Assembly (NCBI RefSeq): GCF_038005985.1
Contig: NZ_JBBOUI010000001.1
Location: forward strand, 169,501 to 233,500
DNA: 64,000 nt
DNA from: Solibacillus sp. FSL R7-0682
GTDB lineage: Bacteria > Bacillota > Bacilli > Bacillales_A > Planococcaceae
Direction: 5' to 3'
This document shows, in pieces, positions 59,281 through 64,000 of this stretch. The position numbers were made by a program, and so were the translations under genes. The notes under the pieces are model-generated. The model made no database searches. It worked only from the letters and a program-made list of their open reading frames with translations, and was not told the DNA's origin. Position 1 is the stretch's first letter. Each line of letters starts with the position of its first letter.

Positions 59281-59751
59281 ATGTACCGTGTTGCAGAGGA
59301 TTTTATTTTTGATTGGGCAAATTCTTCAAAAGGTGCTTTAAAGGTCATGCAAGCTATTCCAGACGCTAAAATGGAAGTATCAATTGTTGAAGGGCACAAT
59401 TCATTAGGATGGCTTTCATGGCATCTAGTAAGTGTTGCAGGTGCATTTGGCCATTTTGCAGGATTACAAATTCCAGCACCAGGTCCTGATATGAAGCAGC
59501 CTGGAACAATGGCTGAAATTATTGAAAAATACGAAATGGTAATTGAAGCTTTTAATAAAGAAGTAGCCAGTCTAACATCTGAGCAATTAGAAGAAGAAGT
59601 GCCAGCATTTGGTGGCATGATGAAGCGCGGTCAGTTATTACGTGTTGTGATTAACCATCAAACACATCATGTTGGTCAAATGACAGTCTTATTACGCCAA
59701 ACGGGCTTAAAAGTACCACCAGTAATGGGACCAACTCAAGAAATGCAATAA
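59281..59751 (+). CDS. DinB-family protein
   Basis: 156 residues, four-helix DinB/YfiT fold. Three probable metal-ligand histidines: NSLGWLSWHLVSVAG, and NHQTHHVGQMTVLLRQ near the C-terminus. Some relatives are bacillithiol-S-transferases or thiol-dependent enzymes; the function here is open. ATG with AAAGGAG. Confidence 0.87.
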   Translation: MYRVAEDFIFDWANSSKGALKVMQAIPDAKMEVSIVEGHNSLGWLSWHLVSVAGAFGHFAGLQIPAPGPDMKQPGTMAEIIEKYEMVIEAFNKEVASLTSEQLEEEVPAFGGMMKRGQLLRVVINHQTHHVGQMTVLLRQTGLKVPPVMGPTQEMQ

Positions 59752-59755
59752 TGGA

Positions 59756-59785
59756 ACAGCTCCGAACTCGTTTCGGAGTTTTTCT
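59756..59785 (+). terminator. terminator
   Basis: CTCCGAA (59760-59766) with TTCGGAG (59772-59778), then TTTTTCTTT. Confidence 0.82.
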
Positions 59786-59825
59786 TTATAAATTGTATGC
59801 AATTTGCACTGGGGAGAGAAAATAA

Positions 59826-60497
59826 ATGTTTGGAACAATTGTCAACACAGTTCTTATTATTTTAGGCACGTTAATTGGAGCAGCAGTAAAAAAGGGGATT
59901 AGAAAAGAATACCAAACGGCACTATTTAACGCGATGGGATTCGCCGCATTAGCACTAGGTGCAAATGCAATTGTTGAAAATATGCCGAATAGTAAGTACC
60001 CTGTGCTCTTTATCGTGAGCTTGGCAATCGGAAGCTTCGTAGGCGCATTACTTGATTTAGATGGGAAGTTCAATTCATTAGTTGGACGTTTTGGTCATTC
60101 CAATTTAAGCAAGGGGCTTTCAACGGCAATTTTATTATTTTGTATCGGGACGTTATCTATTTTAGGTCCAATTGAAAGTGCTTTATATAATAACCATACA
60201 TATTTACTGACGAATGCAACGCTTGATTTTGTGACATCTATTGCATTAGCTGCAACATATGGCATCGGTATTATGTTTGCTGCGATTGTTCTATTTTGTT
60301 GGCAAGGTAGCATTTATTTACTCGCACAAAATTTGGAGCCATTTTTAACAGAAGCTCTTATGACAGAAGTATCAATTGTAGGAGGCGTATTAATTTTTGC
60401 ATCCGGGTTATCTATTTTAGAAATCAAAGACAGCAAAACGCTCAATATGCTCCCAGCACTTCTCGTACCAGTTATATGGTTTATTATTATAAATTAG
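59826..60497 (+). CDS. DUF554 membrane protein
   Basis: 223 residues, about seven membrane segments. FGTIVNTVLIILGTLIGAA at the N-terminus and SFVGALLDLDGKFNSLVGRF are the marks of DUF554 (YdfK/YqgA-like). Probable transporter or channel of unknown substrate. ATG with GGGGAGA. Convergent with the TSUP gene; the two share a hairpin. Confidence 0.88.
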   Translation: MFGTIVNTVLIILGTLIGAAVKKGIRKEYQTALFNAMGFAALALGANAIVENMPNSKYPVLFIVSLAIGSFVGALLDLDGKFNSLVGRFGHSNLSKGLSTAILLFCIGTLSILGPIESALYNNHTYLLTNATLDFVTSIALAATYGIGIMFAAIVLFCWQGSIYLLAQNLEPFLTEALMTEVSIVGGVLIFASGLSILEIKDSKTLNMLPALLVPVIWFIIIN

Positions 60498-60498
60498 G

Positions 60499-60537
60499 AA
60501 AGAGAACGGCCAATTTTAAGGGCAGTTCTCTTTTTTT
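60499..60537. terminator. terminator between convergent genes
   Basis: AGAGAAC (60501-60507) with GTTCTCT (60525-60531), then a T run that overlaps the stop of the minus-strand TSUP gene. Confidence 0.8.
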
Positions 60538-61303
60538 AAAAGAAATAATCATATGTGTTTTTAGCAAGTAATGTTACGGTAACGATAATGAATAGGACGC
60601 GTACATAACCACTTCCACGTTTAATGGCATATTTAGAACCAACAATTGCACCGACAATTTGCGCAGCACCCATAATGAACCCATAAGCATAATTGATCTG
60701 ACCTAAATACATAAACATAAGGAGTGCACCAATATTACTGCCGAAGTTTAAAAACTTTGCATTTCCTGCAGCCTTTAAAAAATCATATCCAACCATTAAA
60801 TAAGCAAAAATTAAAAATGAGCCTGTCCCTGGTCCTAAAAAACCATCATAAAAACCTATAAATGCGATAACAACTAAAAATAAGATGAACTTCGTCTTAG
60901 AAAGTTCCTTTACAGCGGATATGCTTCCCCAGTCTTTTTTGAAAAGCGTATAAACTAAAACAGCCGCCAGCATAATAAGCATGAGAGGCTTCAATAAACT
61001 CGGATCAAGCAAATGTACAATCCAAGCACCAATCATTGAACTAATAAAAACGAATGGGAAAAATTTAAACACAGATTTCACATCGAGTTTTCCTGAACGA
61101 TAAAATGTAATTGTGCTCGTTAAAGAACCCATTGTCCCTGCCAGTTTATTCGTAGCTACAGCTGCTGATGGACTTAATCCTGTAAACATTAGCGCAGGCA
61201 AAGAAATGAGACCACCACCACCAACGACAGAGTCGATAAATGCTGCTAAAAACCCGAAGCAAATTAATATAATGACAAGCTGGGGATCTAAATCAAAACC
61301 CAT
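60536..61303 (-). CDS. TSUP-family (TauE/SafE) transporter
   Basis: 255 residues, about eight membrane segments. The N-terminal repeat reads AAFIDSVVGGGGLISLPALM, and the second repeat GFYDGFLGPGTGSFLIFAYL, both typical of TSUP proteins that export sulfite, organosulfonates or related anions. ATG with GAAGGAAGG. A GC-rich structured leader lies 43 bases upstream of the ATG and may control it. Confidence 0.9.
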   Translation of the reverse strand: MGFDLDPQLVIILICFGFLAAFIDSVVGGGGLISLPALMFTGLSPSAAVATNKLAGTMGSLTSTITFYRSGKLDVKSVFKFFPFVFISSMIGAWIVHLLDPSLLKPLMLIMLAAVLVYTLFKKDWGSISAVKELSKTKFILFLVVIAFIGFYDGFLGPGTGSFLIFAYLMVGYDFLKAAGNAKFLNFGSNIGALLMFMYLGQINYAYGFIMGAAQIVGAIVGSKYAIKRGSGYVRVLFIIVTVTLLAKNTYDYFF

Positions 61304-61345
61304 AAAGTAAACCTTCCTTCTATGTATTAAAGTGAAGCTACAAAG

Positions 61346-61427
61346 AGTGGGGGGTTTTAGGCACCGCTATGTGAACGCCGACTTCTTTACCTAGGATGTG
61401 CCACTTTAAACCAACCACACCCACCAC
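61346..61427 (-). ncRNA. unidentified structured leader RNA of the TSUP gene
   Basis: An 82-base GC-rich block in AT-rich surroundings. Minus-strand AGTGG at the 5' end pairs with CCACT at the 3' end and neighbouring G/C runs add to it. Inside, GGCAC (61402-61398) pairs with GTGCC (61364-61360), enclosing ATCCTAGGTAAAGAAGTCGG and CGTTCACATAGCG. It looks like a nested, riboswitch-sized aptamer in a 5' UTR. It does not match the TPP, SAM, cobalamin, purine, lysine, FMN, glycine or THF consensus I know. No T run follows, so control would be translational. Confidence 0.45.
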
Positions 61428-61603
61428 TATTATTTACCAATCGTGCTTTTATGGGCATTATATGTTACTGCCCGTCATCGCGAGATATAGAAATGCTATC
61501 GGAAATATAACATAAAGTAAATAGAAGAAGTAGAAATAGTTAAAATTTTAAATTAGGTATGATATGGTAACGGAATGAAACAATTTGAAATGGAGAATTT
61601 GTC

Positions 61604-62314
61604 ATGAAGCAATATCAATTTTTATTTTTTGATTTAGATGATACATTACTAGATTTCCATGCAGCTGAAACACTTGCCTTACCAAAGCTATTTGAAGCGC
61701 ATCAGGTTCCACTTACGCCTGAAATTCATAGTGTTTATAAAGAAATTAATGCTGGACTTTGGCAGGCATTAGAAGAGGGACAAATTACACGCGAGCAATT
61801 ATTGGAAACTCGTTTTGGAAAAACATTTGAACATTTCGGTAGAAAAGTAGACGGTCTTGCCCTCGATGCAGAATACCGTAGCTATTTAGCAGAAAGTAAG
61901 GTGTTTGTGGAAGGGGCTTTAGAAGTCATCCAGACGCTAGCGCCAAAATATGAGCTATATATTACATCGAATGGTATTTCGGATACGCAAAATAAACGAT
62001 TAGAAGTGACAGGCTTGGGGCCTTATTTTAAACAAGTATTTGTTTCTGAAAATACAGGTTTTCAAAAGCCGATGAAGCAATTTTTCGATTATGTATTTGA
62101 GAGAATTCCACATTTTGACCCAGCAAAAGCGATTATAATTGGAGACTCTTATAGCGCTGATATTATTGGCGGTGCTGGTGCTGGAATAGATACATGTTGG
62201 CTCAATCCTTTACATAAGGAGGCAACACACGAAATTAAAGCAACTTATACAATCGAAAAGCTTGCGCAATTACTTCCTATTTTAGAACAAAGTGAAATGG
62301 CCTTAAATAAATAG
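61604..62314 (+). CDS. YjjG/YfnB-like HAD nucleotidase
   Basis: 236 residues. Motif I FLFFDLDDTLLDFHAAE is typical of YjjG-type 5'-nucleotidases (DDTLLDF), motif II YITSNGIS, motif III Lys in FQKPMKQFFDYV, motif IV IIIGDSYSADIIGG. YjjG-like enzymes hydrolyse non-canonical pyrimidine nucleotides. Helical C1 cap. ATG after TGGAGA. Monocistronic. Confidence 0.88.
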   Translation: MKQYQFLFFDLDDTLLDFHAAETLALPKLFEAHQVPLTPEIHSVYKEINAGLWQALEEGQITREQLLETRFGKTFEHFGRKVDGLALDAEYRSYLAESKVFVEGALEVIQTLAPKYELYITSNGISDTQNKRLEVTGLGPYFKQVFVSENTGFQKPMKQFFDYVFERIPHFDPAKAIIIGDSYSADIIGGAGAGIDTCWLNPLHKEATHEIKATYTIEKLAQLLPILEQSEMALNK

Positions 62315-62452
62315 TTAATCATAGTACTTTTTTGATAGTTCATCTAATCTTGAGTGTCAAATGATATAGCAAATATAGTCAATAGGTGCATAGTAAAGAA
62401 TTTCGATGTTTGATAAAATAGTAGTTAACGATTCACGCAGGGAGTGAGTATA

Positions 62453-63115
62453 ATGACACTATTTTTTCTAATTGTATTTATTGCTATTATTGGTTATTTT
62501 TCGATTAATATTTATCTTCATGATAATACGTCATTTTACAAATTAACGGGTTATTCTTATTTTGATTTACTAACGAAGAAAAAAGTAAGATTAACGAATA
62601 AATTAGTAAATGCATTTGATACAACAAATGGCTCTCAAAAAGTTTTAGTTAATTTGCAAGTGCCTTCAAATGGAGAATTACATCAAATTGATGTGGTTCT
62701 ATTACATGAATCAGGAATTTATGTAATTAATGTAAAAGAAATGACAGGTTGGATTAATGGCCGTGAGCAAGACATTCATTGGACACAATTACTACATAGA
62801 AATAAGTCGAACTTATTTGGCAATCCAATCCATGAAGCGAAGCGTTTCAAATATGCGCTACAAGATCAACTACCGGATATGAATGAAGAATTATTCGACA
62901 CGCTTGTAATTTTTACAAATGATTGTGCGTTCCAACAGATTGAATTACATTCTGAAGGTACGGAAGTAATTAAAGCTTCCGATCTAAAAAAATGGGTGAA
63001 CACCTTAGATGGAAAGCGTTTATCGGATACTGAAATTCAGTCGGTTTATACAGCACTTGAAGGTATGATGAATGTAAAAGATACAACATTAAAATTAAAA
63101 AACTCAATGGCATAA
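62453..63115 (+). CDS. NERD-domain membrane-anchored protein
   Basis: 220 residues from the ATG at 62453 (AGGGAG upstream; an in-frame GTG at 62444 overlaps that site). One N-terminal membrane segment (about 2-22), then a NERD domain: HQIDVVLLHESGIYVINVKE and GWINGREQDIHWTQ, the nuclease-related core (D...E-x-K). NERD proteins are nuclease-like, and their role is uncertain. Monocistronic. Confidence 0.8.
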   Translation: MTLFFLIVFIAIIGYFSINIYLHDNTSFYKLTGYSYFDLLTKKKVRLTNKLVNAFDTTNGSQKVLVNLQVPSNGELHQIDVVLLHESGIYVINVKEMTGWINGREQDIHWTQLLHRNKSNLFGNPIHEAKRFKYALQDQLPDMNEELFDTLVIFTNDCAFQQIELHSEGTEVIKASDLKKWVNTLDGKRLSDTEIQSVYTALEGMMNVKDTTLKLKNSMA

Positions 63116-63132
63116 AAAATTAAAATGTAGAT

Positions 63133-63177
63133 AAAGGCTGCATGAAAGTCACGTATAACTTTCATGTGGTCTTTTTT
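63133..63177 (+). terminator. terminator
   Basis: CATGAAAGT (63141-63149) with ACTTTCATG (63158-63166), followed by TGGTCTTTTTTA. Confidence 0.82.
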
Positions 63178-63307
63178 AATAGGTATTTCAAATGTTGTTT
63201 ATGTATTTGGATCTTAAAAATTTTCGGGATTTGTATTTAAAAACTATCAACTTTTTGATATCCTTCATACGTCTATTAAATAGTATAGATTTGTGGAGGT
63301 TTGGAAG

Positions 63308-64000
63308 ATGGGTAGAATCGTAGCAGTAATTAGCATTGTTTTAGGGGTACTCTTTTTAATCGTAAATCAGTGGAATGTATCGGCTAATGTGACGTTGGCA
63401 AATAAAGAGAAAGTGTTAGCGATTCCTACTTATACCGAACAAAAAGCATTTGCTGAATTTATTCATCATTTGAATGAGCAAGCAGCACCGAACACAACTA
63501 CTTGGAATAAACCGTTTTTTGCAAATGGAGGTTTACCTAAACTGATTCGCGACTGTGAAGCATACATAGAGGTAAAAGAGCTACTTGTTCCAAATGACAT
63601 TCCAGTTGAAGAAAAGGTGCCAGCTGAAAAAGAGCCAGAGCAACAAGGAAATCCAGAGCCACAAGTAAATCTAGAGCGAGAGCCAGACCCTATGACGGAT
63701 CCACAAGAAACGCCAAAGAAAATTGCGCTGACTTTTGATGATGGTCCACATCGCACGATTACAGATGCGATTTTGGAAATACTCCAAAAACACCAAGTAA
63801 AAGCAACGTTCTTTGTGCTTGGGGAAAATGTAGTAGAAAATTTAGATGTATTACATCGAATTAATGAACAAGGTCATGAAATTGCAAATCATTCTTGGAG
63901 TCATAAAAACTTAAAGGGACTTACAAAAGAAGAAATAAGTGAGGAAATTAATCGAACAAACGCGGTTATTTTCGATGCGATTCATACGTACCCAAAAGCA
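63308..64000 (+). CDS. polysaccharide deacetylase, 3' end off window
   Basis: Starts at the ATG at 63308 after GGAGGTTTGGA and is still open at the window end (231 codons visible). N-terminal membrane anchor or signal (VAVISIVLGVLFLIVNQW), a variable region, then a Pro/Glu-rich linker (PEQQGNPEPQVNLEREPDP), then the NodB domain. Motif 1 is IALTFDDGPH with the catalytic Asp pair, motif 2 HSWSH for the metal. Such enzymes deacetylate peptidoglycan GlcNAc or MurNAc at the cell surface. The later motifs lie beyond the edge. Confidence 0.92.
   Translation, partial: MGRIVAVISIVLGVLFLIVNQWNVSANVTLANKEKVLAIPTYTEQKAFAEFIHHLNEQAAPNTTTWNKPFFANGGLPKLIRDCEAYIEVKELLVPNDIPVEEKVPAEKEPEQQGNPEPQVNLEREPDPMTDPQETPKKIALTFDDGPHRTITDAILEILQKHQVKATFFVLGENVVENLDVLHRINEQGHEIANHSWSHKNLKGLTKEEISEEINRTNAVIFDAIHTYPKA

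Noticed and set aside
1-64000. rRNA, tRNA, prophage or replication origin
   Set aside because: No tRNA cloverleaf, rRNA segment, phage structural gene or DnaA-box cluster was recognised by eye; a tRNAscan or Rfam search could overturn this.

Overview
This 64 kb window comes from an AT-rich, endospore-forming Bacillales chromosome, most like the Planococcaceae (Lysinibacillus or Solibacillus type). The reasons are strong AGGAGG-type ribosome sites, TTG and GTG starts, a YaaH-like LysM plus glycosyl hydrolase 18 spore protein, Bacillus-style lipoproteins, PadR/HAAS and PerR/AhpC modules, and a metNIQ operon under a SAM-I riboswitch. Genus is inference. No rRNA, tRNA, CRISPR array or prophage was seen. 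Genes are truncated at both edges: an Rgg-like regulator on the left and a polysaccharide deacetylase on the right.

Layout. 0-5 kb: Rgg-like regulator, an interspersed GC-rich repeat, a methyltransferase, a quinone-oxidoreductase-like enzyme and small genes. 5-7 kb: thiamine salvage operon tenA, a 39-codon gene and thiD behind two tandem TPP riboswitches. 7-25 kb: housekeeping and accessory enzymes, many GNAT acetyltransferases (one AAC(6')-like), three HAD phosphatases, a MazG-like protein, a PadR/HAAS/DUF4097 pair and a MarR-MFS efflux operon. 25-29 kb: a methyltransferase, hisS behind a histidine-codon leader peptide, and a decayed YhgE/Pip-like permease. 29-37 kb: M20 amidohydrolases, an FAD oxidoreductase and metNIQ. 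37-43 kb: a DUF948 protein, glutathione peroxidase, twin 40-residue genes and PerR-type ahpC/ahpF. 43-44 kb: two tandem cobalamin riboswitches whose transcript holds only tiny ORFs. 44-50 kb: a CueP-like copper lipoprotein, a CarH-like B12-binding MerR regulator divergent from an MMPL exporter, and an IS3-family element. 50-54 kb: a heterodimeric ABC exporter behind two leader peptides and a terminator. 54-64 kb: kinase-like, amidohydrolase, peptide-binding, glycosylase (broken), DinB, DUF554, TSUP, YjjG-like HAD, NERD and deacetylase genes.

The most distinctive property is the density of RNA-based control: two TPP, one SAM-I and two cobalamin riboswitches, a His-leader attenuator on hisS, a BmrB-like leader region on an ABC exporter, a cat/erm-like attenuator on an acetyltransferase, a small ORF overlapping the ahpF start, and an unidentified structured leader before a TSUP transporter. 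B12 recurs twice within 3 kb: orphan cobalamin riboswitches, and a CarH-like regulator with two 11-bp operator repeats over the exporter promoter. Several genes are decaying (SBF permease scrap, YhgE-like permease, poly-A frameshift, amber codon in a glycosylase), and an IS element has split a terminator.
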